From contig NZ_FQZL01000007.1 of NCBI RefSeq assembly GCF_900142005.1, forward strand, positions 1 to 64,000: 64,000 nt of DNA. The letters are read 5' to 3'. This DNA comes from Dethiosulfatibacter aminovorans DSM 17477 (lineage in GTDB: Bacteria > Bacillota > Clostridia > Tissierellales > Dethiosulfatibacteraceae). Under the pieces are notes generated by a model, which ran no database searches, was not told the DNA's origin, and saw only the letters and a list, made by a program, of their open reading frames with translations. How positions within the stretch are numbered: the first letter of the stretch is position 1; every line of letters starts with the position of its first letter. Shown one piece after another: positions 37,122-45,629 of this stretch. A program made the translations under genes and the position numbers.

Positions 37122-37137
37122 AGGTGTCTTTACACCT
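37122..37137. promoter_or_regulatory. NiaR-like operator overlapping the nadA transcript start
   Basis: Perfect 6-4-6 palindrome AGGTGT-CTTT-ACACCT between the promoter and the nadA ribosome site. Repression by NiaR when niacin is available is the expected mode; NiaR itself is not in the window. Confidence 0.6.
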
Positions 37138-37150
37138 AAAGGAGATTGAA

Positions 37151-38056
37151 ATGAACGTGATAAAAGAAATTGAAAGATTGAAGAAGGAAAGAAATGCAAT
37201 AATACTTGCCCACTACTATCAGCCAGGGGAAATCCAGGAAATTGCAGATTATGTGGGGGATTCATATTATTTAAGCAAAACCGCCCAGCAGTCGGAGGCG
37301 GATTACATAGTATTCTGCGGTGTTGAGTTCATGGCGGAAAGCGCCAAGATACTCTCCCCTGAAAAGAGGGTTTTCATAGGCAACGTGAACTCAAACTGCA
37401 ACATGGTGGATGAATTCCTCAACGAAGAGCTTGAGGACCTGATGAAAAAAAATCCCGATGCTGCAGTAGTGTCTTACATCAACTCATCAACAGAAATAAA
37501 AACCATGTCCCATGCCTGCTGCACTTCCTCAAGCGCTTTGGATATTGTCAACAATATAGAAAGCGACAAGATAATTTTCGTGCCGGACAAGAATCTGGGT
37601 GGATATATCGCAGCCCAGTGCCCCGACAAGGAAGTTATACTGGGCAGCGGAAAATGCTGCGTCCACGACAATGTAAGAGCCAAAGAAGTCAAAACCCTCA
37701 TGGAGAAATATCCCCATGCAAAGGTCCTTGTCCATCCGGAGTCACAGAAGGACGTTAGAGACCTTGCAGACTTCATAGGAAGCACAGGACAGATCCTCAA
37801 CCATGCTACGGTTTCCGAAGACGATGAATTCATAATAGTGACGGAGGTTGGCATAAGGTTCGCACTGGATGAGAAAACGGAAAACAAGAGCTTTTACTTC
37901 CCCGACATGGTCTGCGGCGGAATGAAAAGAACATCAATAGATGATGTCTACAGATGTCTGAGATTTGAAGAAAACGAAATACAGCTTGACGTTGAAATGT
38001 CAAACAAGGCTGCAGAGGCACTTGAAAACATGATCAAGCTGGCGGAAAAGAGATGA
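37151..38056 (+). CDS. nadA: Quinolinate synthase NadA
   Basis: 4Fe-4S enzyme (301 residues) condensing iminoaspartate with dihydroxyacetone phosphate to quinolinate, the second step of NAD synthesis. It has ILAHYYQPGEIQEIADYVGDS near the N-terminus. The three cluster cysteines are in VFCGVEFMAESAKIL, the ACCTSSSAL region and DMVCGGMKRT. The ATG at 37151 follows AAAGGAG; longer frames upstream would cover the operator. Confidence 0.97.
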   Translation: MNVIKEIERLKKERNAIILAHYYQPGEIQEIADYVGDSYYLSKTAQQSEADYIVFCGVEFMAESAKILSPEKRVFIGNVNSNCNMVDEFLNEELEDLMKKNPDAAVVSYINSSTEIKTMSHACCTSSSALDIVNNIESDKIIFVPDKNLGGYIAAQCPDKEVILGSGKCCVHDNVRAKEVKTLMEKYPHAKVLVHPESQKDVRDLADFIGSTGQILNHATVSEDDEFIIVTEVGIRFALDEKTENKSFYFPDMVCGGMKRTSIDDVYRCLRFEENEIQLDVEMSNKAAEALENMIKLAEKR

Positions 38057-38062
38057 TGATAT

Positions 38063-39508
38063 ATGAAAATATTAAATACTGACGTTCTGATAATAGGAAC
38101 AGGTGTGGCAGGTCTTTACTGCGCGTTGAACCTTGACAGGAACCTTAATGTAGTGATGCTGTCGAAACAATCACCTGAGGAATGCAACACCAATCTTGCC
38201 CAGGGAGGAATAGCCGTAAGGTACGATGAAAACGACTATGAAGATTTTTTCAACGATACCATGAAGGCAGGGATGTATCTCAACAATGAGGACTCCGTAA
38301 AAATTCTGGTGGATGAATCCAGGGACAGCATCCTTGACCTTGACAGGCTCGGGGTGCCCTTCAACAAGAACGACGGCGAATTCGAATACACAAGGGAAGG
38401 CGCCCATGCAAGGAACAGGATCGTCCACTGCAACGACAAGAGCGGAAAGATGGTCTTCGAAACTCTTTACGACCATGTGAGAAAACTGGAAAATGTGCAG
38501 ATACTGGAAAACACTGCCATGTTCGACATCGAAGAAAAAGACGGCAAATGTCTTGGTGCATACTGCCTTTCAGAGAAAAGAAATCCTGTATTCGACAAGA
38601 CTCACGAGACCATTTATATAGGATCAAAGATGACCGTCCTTGCAACGGGCGGAATCGGCGGGATTTTCAAGAATTCCACAAACCAGAGCTGTCTCACGGG
38701 AGACGGAATGGCCATAGCTGAAAACCACGGAGTCGAACTTGCCACACCGGACTATATACAGTTCCACCCTACTGCCCTTTATCTTGAGGAAAGAGCCGAC
38801 AAGAGAAGATTCCTCATTTCCGAATCACTCAGAGGCGAGGGTGCACTTTTGTACAACTGCAATGGAGAAAGATTCGTTGACGAGCTTCTTCCAAGAAACA
38901 CGGTAACAAAAGCTATACTGGAGGAGCTTGAAAAGACGGATTCCCAATGCGTCTATCTTGATATCTCACATTTGGACGGAAGCTTCCTCAAGGGACGCTT
39001 CCCCAAAATATATACGGAATGTCTCAAGTACGGAATAGACATAACTTCGGACAGGATTCCCGTCACTCCATCCCAGCACTACCACATGGGTGGAATCGGA
39101 GTCGACCTCAATTCGCGGACGTCAATGGGCTGTCTCTATGCAACGGGAGAATGTGCCTGCACGGGAGTCCACGGAGGAAACCGGCTTGCAAGCAATTCCC
39201 TTCTGGAGGGCCTGGTATTTTCTAAAAGGGCTGCAGACGACATAAACCGCTGCCTGGAGACGAAGAAGTACAAGAAGATCATTGAAGGATTCCATGATGA
39301 AATAGCCATGAGCATGGAAGAGCTTCCGGGAAAGGTCAACTGGAATATACATGCTCTTGATTTGAACAGAAGAAGATTTCTTGAGCCACGTTTTTGCTTC
39401 TCAACTGATGAAGGGAAAGCGCTTGTAAAAGGCAACAGAAAAAAAGCAATGGAAATAATCGGTAATCTGAGAAAGGACTTAATAAATGAACTGGTTGATA
39501 GTAGATGA
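38063..39508 (+). CDS. nadB: L-aspartate oxidase NadB
   Basis: FAD enzyme (481 residues) oxidising L-aspartate to iminoaspartate for NadA. It has VLIIGTGVAGLYCALNL, the NLAQGGIAVR motif, FHPTALYLEERADKRRFLISESLRGEGALL, and QHYHMGGIGVDLNSRTSM with GVHGGNRLASNSLLEGLVF. The C-terminal helical domain is shorter than in the E. coli enzyme (about 540 residues). It lies 6 bp after nadA and overlaps nadC by 23 bp. Confidence 0.95.
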   Translation: MKILNTDVLIIGTGVAGLYCALNLDRNLNVVMLSKQSPEECNTNLAQGGIAVRYDENDYEDFFNDTMKAGMYLNNEDSVKILVDESRDSILDLDRLGVPFNKNDGEFEYTREGAHARNRIVHCNDKSGKMVFETLYDHVRKLENVQILENTAMFDIEEKDGKCLGAYCLSEKRNPVFDKTHETIYIGSKMTVLATGGIGGIFKNSTNQSCLTGDGMAIAENHGVELATPDYIQFHPTALYLEERADKRRFLISESLRGEGALLYNCNGERFVDELLPRNTVTKAILEELEKTDSQCVYLDISHLDGSFLKGRFPKIYTECLKYGIDITSDRIPVTPSQHYHMGGIGVDLNSRTSMGCLYATGECACTGVHGGNRLASNSLLEGLVFSKRAADDINRCLETKKYKKIIEGFHDEIAMSMEELPGKVNWNIHALDLNRRRFLEPRFCFSTDEGKALVKGNRKKAMEIIGNLRKDLINELVDSR

Positions 39509-40328
39509 AATAATACGAAATGCACTTATAGAGGATATGCCCCACGGGGATATCACTACGGAATACATACTGCCACTGGATACATCATGCACAATAGACA
39601 TAATCCAGAAGGAAGACGGCGTAATCTGCGGAGTTGAAGTGTTTAAGAGGGTTTACAAGGTAATGGGAGACGAGGCTACTGTTGAGTTTCTTGTTTCAGA
39701 CGGTGAATACTCCAAAGCGGGAAGGAAAATCGGTTCCATAAGCGGGTGCTCAAAGGCTATTCTTTCAGGAGAAAGGGTTGCACTCAATCTTCTCCAGAGG
39801 ATGTCGGGAATCGCAACACTTACGAGAAAATATGTTGAAGCTGCCAAGGGTTACGATGCCAGGATCCTTGACACAAGAAAGACCACTCCGGGTCTGAGGA
39901 TCCTCGAGAAGCATGCGACAAAAATGGGAGGAGCAACAAACCACCGCTTCAACCTTTCAGACGGAGTCATGATAAAGGACAACCACATAAAAGCTGCAGG
40001 CTCCATCACAAATGCCGTAGAGACCATAAGGGAAAACATGCCCTTTGTAAGAAAAATCGAAGTGGAAACGGAATCCCTGGATGATGTAAGGGAGGCACTG
40101 GAATCAGGGGCCGACATCATCATGCTCGACAATATGGGCAGGGAAAAAATCATGGAAGCGGTAGACATAATTCAAAAAAATGCCTTGATAGAAGTCTCCG
40201 GAAATGTTAAATTAGAGAATATACAGGAGCTTGCCTCCACTGGAGTTGACTATATCTCCGTAGGAAAGCTCACTCATTCATACAAGTCTCTTGACATAAG
40301 TATGAAAAATCTAATGTATACACGGTGA
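39486..40328 (+). CDS. nadC: Nicotinate-nucleotide pyrophosphorylase (quinolinate PRTase) NadC
   Basis: Enzyme (280 residues) that joins quinolinate to phosphoribosyl pyrophosphate with loss of CO2. It has EDMPHGDITTEYI, the LNLLQRMSGIATLTRKYV helix, ILDTRKTTPGLRILEKHATKMGGATNHR and the C-terminal ISVGKLTHSYKSLDISM. Translationally coupled with nadB by overlap; coaBC follows after 4 bp. Confidence 0.97.
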   Translation: MNWLIVDEIIRNALIEDMPHGDITTEYILPLDTSCTIDIIQKEDGVICGVEVFKRVYKVMGDEATVEFLVSDGEYSKAGRKIGSISGCSKAILSGERVALNLLQRMSGIATLTRKYVEAAKGYDARILDTRKTTPGLRILEKHATKMGGATNHRFNLSDGVMIKDNHIKAAGSITNAVETIRENMPFVRKIEVETESLDDVREALESGADIIMLDNMGREKIMEAVDIIQKNALIEVSGNVKLENIQELASTGVDYISVGKLTHSYKSLDISMKNLMYTR

Positions 40329-40332
40329 TGAA

Positions 40333-41538
40333 ATGTTTAAGGATAAAACCATAGTAATAGGAGTAACGGGAGGAATTGCAGTATACAAGGTATGCGATCT
40401 TGTAAGCAGGCTGAAGAAGCTTGATGCCAACGTGAAGGTCATAATGACCAAATCCGCCGCCAAGTTTGTAAGCCCTCTGACTTTCCAGACTCTCAGCGCA
40501 GGAAAGGTATATACTGAAATGTTCGAATACCTGGACCACTGGGACGTGGAGCATATCTCCATAGCAAAGTCGGCTGATGTGTTCCTTGTTGCTCCTGCAA
40601 CTGCAAATGTAATAGGAAAGATAAGACACGGAATAGCAGACGACATGCTTACCACTACGATAATGGCTTCAACTGCACCGAAGGTAATAGCTCCTGCAAT
40701 GAACACCAACATGTATATGAATCCCATCGTTCAGGACAACATGAAGGCGCTGAAGGAAATGGGGTACATGTTCGTTGAGCCCGACTCGGGATATCTTGCC
40801 TGCGGAGACGTGGGAGCAGGAAGGCTTACGGAAAATGAAAACATAATCGCAAAGCTCGAAGAGGTGCTTAACCCCCATAAGCCTCTTGCAGGGAAAACCG
40901 TCCTCGTAACGGCAGGCCCCACCCAGGAATCCCTTGACCCTGTAAGGTATCTTACAAACCATTCAACTGGAAAGATGGGCTATGCAATCGCCAAGAAGGC
41001 TGTTGACCTGGGCGCCAGGGTGACACTTGTATCAGGCCCCGTGAACATAGAAAAGCCCGCCGGTCTTGAAAAATTCATCGGCATAAAGTCTGCCGTTGAA
41101 ATGTTCGAAGCTGTAAAGGGAGAACTTGACAACAATGAAATAGTCATAAAATCCGCTGCAGTGGCAGACTACAGGCCAATATCCGTAGCAGACAACAAGA
41201 TAAAGAAAAAGGAAGGGAATCTCAACATAGAGCTTGAAAGGAATCCCGACATCCTCAAATACATTGGAGAGCACAAGGGCGACAAAATACTCGTAGGTTT
41301 TGCAGCTGAAACAGAGAATATACTCTACAACGGAAAAAGAAAGCTTGAATCAAAAAACCTTGATTTCATAGTCATTAACAATGTGAAGGAAGCTGATGCA
41401 GGTTTTGGCTTTGATACAAATATTGTTGTCTTCCTTGATAAGAATGATGTACAAAAGGAATTTGGCAAGATGCTGAAGGAAGAGGTTGCAGGCGAAATAC
41501 TTAAAAAGATTGTGGAGCTGACGGCTGAAAAGCAATAG
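40333..41538 (+). CDS. coaBC: Bifunctional phosphopantothenoylcysteine synthetase/decarboxylase CoaBC
   Basis: Fused flavoprotein (401 residues) for two steps of coenzyme A synthesis. The N-terminal decarboxylase domain has IVIGVTGGIAVYKVCDLVSRL, the HISIAKSADVFLVAPATANVIGK flavin and His site, and APAMNTNMYMNP. The C-terminal synthetase domain has TAGPTQESLDPVRYLTNHSTGKMG and KSAAVADYRP. Joining it to the nad genes puts NAD and CoA supply under one promoter. It is followed by a 743-bp spacer. Confidence 0.97.
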   Translation: MFKDKTIVIGVTGGIAVYKVCDLVSRLKKLDANVKVIMTKSAAKFVSPLTFQTLSAGKVYTEMFEYLDHWDVEHISIAKSADVFLVAPATANVIGKIRHGIADDMLTTTIMASTAPKVIAPAMNTNMYMNPIVQDNMKALKEMGYMFVEPDSGYLACGDVGAGRLTENENIIAKLEEVLNPHKPLAGKTVLVTAGPTQESLDPVRYLTNHSTGKMGYAIAKKAVDLGARVTLVSGPVNIEKPAGLEKFIGIKSAVEMFEAVKGELDNNEIVIKSAAVADYRPISVADNKIKKKEGNLNIELERNPDILKYIGEHKGDKILVGFAAETENILYNGKRKLESKNLDFIVINNVKEADAGFGFDTNIVVFLDKNDVQKEFGKMLKEEVAGEILKKIVELTAEKQ

Positions 41539-41574
41539 GAAACTTTAATTAAAGCTGTTAGCAGAGTCCACTTC

Positions 41575-41794
41575 GAAAAACATATGAGTGTTCCCTACTC
41601 CAGTTTACGAAAGTAATGATATCAAAATTAATTGAAACATTTAATTTTGTAAACAAGGTAAACTTTCGACACGTACAACATCAGCTCTGCTGATGACGCA
41701 ACGTAGTTGCTTTGTATAGTCGGCACGAAAATTCTTGATTTATATGGAAACTTTTCGAGCCTCCAAGTCGAGACCTCACACTCATATATTTTTC
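41575..41794 (+). repeat. Structured intergenic repeat, copy 2 (long form)
   Basis: A 220-base element. The closing stem GAAAAACATATGAGTGT pairs with ACACTCATATATTTTTC (one mismatch). Core motifs are TCCCTACTCC and CTCCAAGTCGAGACCTCAC. The apical hairpin GGCACGAAAA/TTTTCGAGCC has a TTGATTTATATGG loop. An extra domain (41609-41668) runs from GAAAGT to CTTTCG and includes AAAATTAA-TTGAAACAT-TTAATTTT. A CATCAGC/GCTGATG hairpin follows. It lies just downstream of coaBC. Confidence 0.7.
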
Positions 41795-41847
41795 TACGTT
41801 CTGCAATCCAATAGACAGCCCAAATTCAACATTTGCAAAGAAAACTG

Positions 41848-42090
41848 TTGAATTTCAACGGGAAATATAGTATTATATATACATGCGATTGGTACGACCA
41901 CGATGATATCTTAGGATTAAGAATCATACATTAGGTCTGTCCAGGAAAGCATACTAGAAAAAATCCCAATTTAAATGAATAAAAGATATCTGCTTTGATC
42001 TGGTTGCAGACAGAGACAGTACAAAAGTTTAATAAACAGGTATATGATACCTTTCTATTGTATTGTCATGCAATCGAAAGGTATTTTTTA
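41848..42090 (+). ncRNA. Candidate small RNA with its own promoter and terminator
   Basis: TTGAAT and TATTAT 17 bases apart (41848-41876) are followed by about 200 bases with no convincing open frame, ending in a strong terminator. GATATCTT near 41910 can pair with AAGATATC near 41985. CGATTG near the 5' end can pair with CAATCG near the 3' end. No known RNA family was recognised. A 10-bp inverted repeat AAATTCAACA/TGTTGAATTT overlaps the -35 box. Confidence 0.4.
42047..42090 (+). terminator. Strong intrinsic terminator in the coaBC-panG spacer
   Basis: ATACCTTTC/GAAAGGTAT, a perfect 9-bp stem followed directly by TTTTTATT. It would end transcription coming from coaBC or from the candidate small RNA. 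The pan genes downstream may therefore need their own promoter or readthrough. Confidence 0.8.
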
Positions 42091-42119
42091 TTGCATCGAG
42101 TTTAATTAAAATGTCGGTC

Positions 42120-42229
42120 AGGGTATTAAACGTGAATGTTCCCTGCTCCGTCGATTATGTCTTTCTTGATTTATTAAGGTTGAAAGACATATCTCCAAGT
42201 CACGACCTCACAATCACATTTAATACCCT
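42120..42229 (+). repeat. Structured intergenic repeat, copy 3 (short form)
   Basis: A 110-base element. The closing stem AGGGTATTAAACGTGAATGT pairs with ACAATCACATTTAATACCCT (two mismatches). Core motifs are TCCCTGCTCCGTCG and CTCCAAGTCACGACCTCAC. The single apical hairpin ATGTCTTTC/GAAAGACAT has the loop TTGATTTATTAAGGTT. It ends 52 bases before the panG start codon. Confidence 0.72.
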
Positions 42230-42281
42230 TATGTGTCTTGATAAATGATATTCGATGCAATGAGTATGAAAGGAATTGATT

Positions 42282-43133
42282 ATGAAAATTGGATTCATCG
42301 GTGCCGGGAAGGTTGGCACTGCTTTCGGAATGTATCTCAAGAGGGAACATTACCGGATTGCAGGGTACAACAGCAGAACACGTTCTTCTGCAGACAGGGC
42401 GGCACAACTCACCAACACTCCTGTCTATGACAGAAAAATTGACCTGGTTAAAATATCAGACATGATTTTTCTCACTGTAAACGACGACAATATCGAGAAT
42501 GTCGCCAAGGAAATCTGCAGAATGGATGTAGATGTAAAAGATAAGGTGTTTATACACATGAGCGGTGTACTGAACTGCGAAGTTATGAACTGCCTTAATG
42601 AAAAAGGGGCAACAATCTGTTCCCTCCATCCTTTGTACCCCTTCTCCGATATTGAGAAGTCGGCCGCCGAGATACACAAGGCCAATTTCACCTTGGAAGG
42701 AAAAGGCAAGGGTCTGAAAATGGTGAAGGACATATTGATCGTCAACAACCTTAGCCATTCAGTCATAAAAAGCAGCCAGAAGACCATCTACCATGCATCT
42801 GCCTGCGTAGCTTCAAACTACCTGGTCGCAGTGCTGAACACCAGCGTTGAGATGCTCATGGAAATCGGCTTTGAAAATGATATGGCACTTGACACCATCA
42901 AGGAACTTGTACTCCAGTCTGCCAACAACGTCTTTGACTACGGACCTACAAAGGCTCTCACCGGACCTATTGCAAGGAACGACGAGAAAACGGTTGCCAT
43001 GCATTTGACAGACATAAAGAAGTACGACAACAACTGGCTTGAAATATACAAGACAATGGGCAGGGCTTCAATGGAAATAGCGGCGAGAAAGAACAGTGAA
43101 CAATCAGAGACTTTAAAAAGTCTACTATATTGA
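42282..43133 (+). CDS. panG: PanG-type ketopantoate reductase (Rossmann-like/DUF2520)
   Basis: NAD(P)-dependent reductase (283 residues) with N-terminal dinucleotide site KIGFIGAGKVGTAFGMYL and a C-terminal DUF2520 helical domain (KTIYHASACVASNYLVAVLN, ALTGPIARNDEKTVAMHL). Proteins of this architecture were shown to be the alternative ketopantoate reductase PanG in Francisella and occur in clostridia. Its place directly before panB, with no panE in the window, supports that role. ATG 42282 follows AAGGA. Confidence 0.85.
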   Translation: MKIGFIGAGKVGTAFGMYLKREHYRIAGYNSRTRSSADRAAQLTNTPVYDRKIDLVKISDMIFLTVNDDNIENVAKEICRMDVDVKDKVFIHMSGVLNCEVMNCLNEKGATICSLHPLYPFSDIEKSAAEIHKANFTLEGKGKGLKMVKDILIVNNLSHSVIKSSQKTIYHASACVASNYLVAVLNTSVEMLMEIGFENDMALDTIKELVLQSANNVFDYGPTKALTGPIARNDEKTVAMHLTDIKKYDNNWLEIYKTMGRASMEIAARKNSEQSETLKSLLY

Positions 43134-43148
43134 TACCGGGAGATTGAT

Positions 43149-43982
43149 ATGAAAAAAGTGACTACACATACCATAAGAAAAATGAAGGAAAAGGGCGAAA
43201 AGATAACCATGCTCACTGCCTATGACTATCCAACAGCCAAGATAATGGATGAAAAAAATGTGGACATGCTGCTTGTCGGAGATTCACTGGGAATGGTCAT
43301 ACTCGGGTACGAGGACACCACAAAGGTGACGGTGGACGATATTGTACACCACACAAGGGCTGTCTCAAGAGGAGCCAAGAGGGCAATGGTTGTAGCAGAC
43401 ATGCCTTTTCTATCGTATCACCTTGGAGTTGAAACTTCCGTAAAGAATGCTGGAAGACTTTTGCAGGAAGGTAATGCAGGAGCGGTAAAGCTTGAAGGAG
43501 GATCAGAGGTTGTGGATTCCGTAAGGGCAATAGTCAATGCAGGAATACCCGTTGTGGGACATCTTGGACTTACACCTCAGTCAATCAACACCATGGGCGG
43601 ATACTTCATACAGGGCAAGAAGGTCGACGAAGCTGAAAGGATGCTTGAAGATGCAAAACTCCTACAGGAAGCTGGAGCCTTTTCACTGGTTCTCGAGTGC
43701 GTGCCTACGGAACTTGCTGAGTATGTTTCAAAAAATATAGATATACCAGTCATTGGAATAGGGTCCGGAAACAAGTGTGACGGACAGGTTCTTGTATTCC
43801 ACGACTTTACAGGATACAATACAGGCTTCATTCCGAAATTCGTAAAGAAATACGGCAACGTAGGCGATGAGATAGGAAGATGCGTCAGCGAGTACATAGA
43901 GGAAGTCAAGGACGGGTCGTTCCCATCGGCAGAGTACAGTTTCTTTTCTGAAGACCTTTCGGAACTGAACAAGTTATATTAA
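43149..43982 (+). CDS. panB: 3-methyl-2-oxobutanoate hydroxymethyltransferase PanB
   Basis: TIM-barrel enzyme (277 residues) making ketopantoate from ketoisovalerate and methylene-tetrahydrofolate. It has ITMLTAYDYPTAKIMDEK, LVGDSLGMVILGYEDTTKVT, VKLEGGSEVVDSV, GHLGLTPQSINTMGGYFIQGK and IGIGSGNKCDGQVLVFHD. The start lies 15 bp after panG with GGGAG upstream. Confidence 0.97.
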   Translation: MKKVTTHTIRKMKEKGEKITMLTAYDYPTAKIMDEKNVDMLLVGDSLGMVILGYEDTTKVTVDDIVHHTRAVSRGAKRAMVVADMPFLSYHLGVETSVKNAGRLLQEGNAGAVKLEGGSEVVDSVRAIVNAGIPVVGHLGLTPQSINTMGGYFIQGKKVDEAERMLEDAKLLQEAGAFSLVLECVPTELAEYVSKNIDIPVIGIGSGNKCDGQVLVFHDFTGYNTGFIPKFVKKYGNVGDEIGRCVSEYIEEVKDGSFPSAEYSFFSEDLSELNKLY

Positions 43983-44033
43983 GCGTCACCGCAATTTTGT
44001 TTGTCAGTTACATGCTGTCAGCTTAATGTAACG

Positions 44034-44224
44034 AGAAAAAAGAAAAATTTTAACTCCCTACTCCCTTAGCACGAAAATCTGTAATTGATAAGGTGGAAAG
44101 GCGTTGACACAAAACACCTTGAAACATTGGTGTTTTTAGCTACCGGTACAACAATTTCTATATCTATAAATGTTATTGTTGATACCTATTGGTCGAGACC
44201 TCGTTAATAATTTTTATTTTTTCT
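44034..44224 (+). repeat. Structured intergenic repeat, copy 4 (long form)
   Basis: A 191-base element in the panB-panC gap (43983-44316). The A-rich 5' arm (44034-44054) pairs with the T-rich 3' arm (44203-44224). Core motifs are TCCCTACTCC and GGTCGAGACCTC. It shares AAAACACC-TTGAAACATT-GGTGTTT and GGTACAACAAT/ATTGTTGATACC with copy 1. A separate GTTACAT/ATGTAAC hairpin lies just upstream (44007-44032). Confidence 0.65.
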
Positions 44225-44316
44225 AAGTGGAATTAATAACTATGGCAAATACCTCGCTACAAAATTGTTGCATAAATATATATCTTAAACTATTGTTCAA
44301 AATACAGGAGATTAAA

Positions 44317-45162
44317 ATGATTGTTACTAAAAGCATAGAAGAAGTGAGAAGCTTCGTCAATGAGAAGAAGAAGGAAGGGCTTTCCGTTGGATTTGTTCCT
44401 ACAATGGGGTATCTCCACGAGGGACACGCGTCTCTTCTTAAGGAATCAAAGAAGGAAAACGACATAACTATACTGAGCATTTATGTGAATCCTACACAGT
44501 TCGGTCCAAACGAGGACCTTTCAAGCTATCCAAGGGATATGGAAAGGGACTGTAAAATTGCCGAGGAGGAAGGTGTGGACCTTGTCTTCACTCCTACGGA
44601 TGATGTGCTCTATCCGGGCAACTACAAGACTTATGTATACGTTGAAGGACTTACAAATACCCTTTGCGGAAGAAGCAGGCCTACCCACTTTAGAGGTGTA
44701 ACTACAATTGTTACGAAGCTCTTCAACATTGTCGCTCCCCACAATGCATATTTCGGCCAGAAGGATGCCCAGCAGTACTTCGTACTTAACAGGATGGCAA
44801 CTGACCTGAACATGGACATATGTCTCAAGAGCTGCCCAATAATAAGGGAGGAGGACGGCCTGGCAAAAAGTTCCAGAAACGTCTACCTCAACGAAAAGGA
44901 AAGACAGCAGGCAACCATCCTCAACAAGTCTCTCAATGAGGCTGTAAACAAAGTAAAAGAGGGCGAAAGAAGCTCCCTTGAAATAGTAGAAGGAATAAGA
45001 AGCACCATAAACAGCATGGATCTTGCAAACATCGACTATGTAGAAATTGTCGATACGGAAACGATGCAGCAGATCGATGAAATAAAAAACAAGGTGCTCA
45101 TAGCAATAGCCGTTAAGTTCGGCAATACGAGATTAATTGATAACAGGATTTTGGAGGTATAA
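44317..45162 (+). CDS. panC: Pantothenate synthetase PanC
   Basis: Enzyme (281 residues) ligating pantoate and beta-alanine with ATP. It has [17 protein letters not shown] (HIGH-like site), [38 protein letters not shown] and [15 protein letters not shown] (KMSKS-like site). ATG 44317 follows CAGGAG; the longer upstream frame is not family-like. The first gene after repeat copy 4. Confidence 0.97.
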   Translation: MIVTKSIEEVRSFVNEKKKEGLSVGFVPTMGYLHEGHASLLKESKKENDITILSIYVNPTQFGPNEDLSSYPRDMERDCKIAEEEGVDLVFTPTDDVLYPGNYKTYVYVEGLTNTLCGRSRPTHFRGVTTIVTKLFNIVAPHNAYFGQKDAQQYFVLNRMATDLNMDICLKSCPIIREEDGLAKSSRNVYLNEKERQQATILNKSLNEAVNKVKEGERSSLEIVEGIRSTINSMDLANIDYVEIVDTETMQQIDEIKNKVLIAIAVKFGNTRLIDNRILEV

Positions 45163-45167
45163 TAAAA

Positions 45168-45554
45168 GTGATTAGAGAAATGATGATAGCAAAGTTGCAC
45201 AGGGCTACGGTGACAGGAGCCGACCTTGAGTATGTGGGATCCATAACAATAGACAAGGACCTTTTGGATGCAGTGGGAATAGTTGCAAACCAGAAGGTTG
45301 AGATAGTCAACAACAACAACGGAGCAAGACTTGCAACTTATGTAATTGAAGGCGAAAGGGGCAAGGGAGACGTATGCCTGAACGGTGCTGCTGCAAGACT
45401 CGTTCAAAAGGGCGACGTAGTAATAATAATTGCCTACGGAATGCTGGACGACGAGGAAATGAAGACTTATGAGCCAAAGGTTGCCCTCATCGATGAAAAC
45501 AACAAAGTCGTAAAAATGGTTCATTCGGAAAAGCCGAATTCAAAGGAACTTTAA
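45168..45554 (+). CDS. panD: Aspartate 1-decarboxylase PanD
   Basis: Pyruvoyl-dependent decarboxylase (128 residues) making beta-alanine for PanC. The Gly-Ser self-cleavage site is in [10 protein letters not shown], followed by AYGMLDDEE. The GTG at 45168 (GGAGGT upstream) gives an N-terminus [16 protein letters not shown] that aligns with E. coli PanD. It closes the pan group, 5 bp after panC. Confidence 0.96.
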   Translation: MIREMMIAKLHRATVTGADLEYVGSITIDKDLLDAVGIVANQKVEIVNNNNGARLATYVIEGERGKGDVCLNGAAARLVQKGDVVIIIAYGMLDDEEMKTYEPKVALIDENNKVVKMVHSEKPNSKEL

Positions 45555-45581
45555 TAATAAGGCACTGTTTTAGTAATAGTT

Positions 45582-45629
45582 GAAAACAACAGCAACAATA
45601 GTTAACACCTAACCATTGTTGCTGTTTTC
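45582..45629. terminator. Bidirectional terminator between panD and the glycan operon
   Basis: Long stem pairing AACAACAGCAACAATA with CATTGTTGCTGTT (one bulged base), ending in AAAA and TTTT on either side. It serves the convergent panD and the capsule phosphatase-like gene, and overlaps the latter's last codons. Confidence 0.8.

Noticed and set aside
31900-44224. Reading the intergenic repeats as integron attC sites or as a CRISPR array
   Set aside because: There are no GTTRRRY/RYYYAAC core sites, no integrase and no regular repeat-spacer pattern. The elements are far apart and their terminal stems differ in sequence.
41575-44224. Pantothenate- or NAD-specific riboswitch before pan genes
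   Set aside because: The same element occurs beside dnaB/citG and beside the VanZ-like/ferritin-like genes, so it is not tied to one pathway. No known riboswitch consensus was recognised.
44243-44258. Sigma-54 promoter before panC (TGGCAAATACCTCGCT)
   Set aside because: The spacing is right, but the -12 element reads TCGC and the -24 tail is poor. No upstream activator sites are seen.
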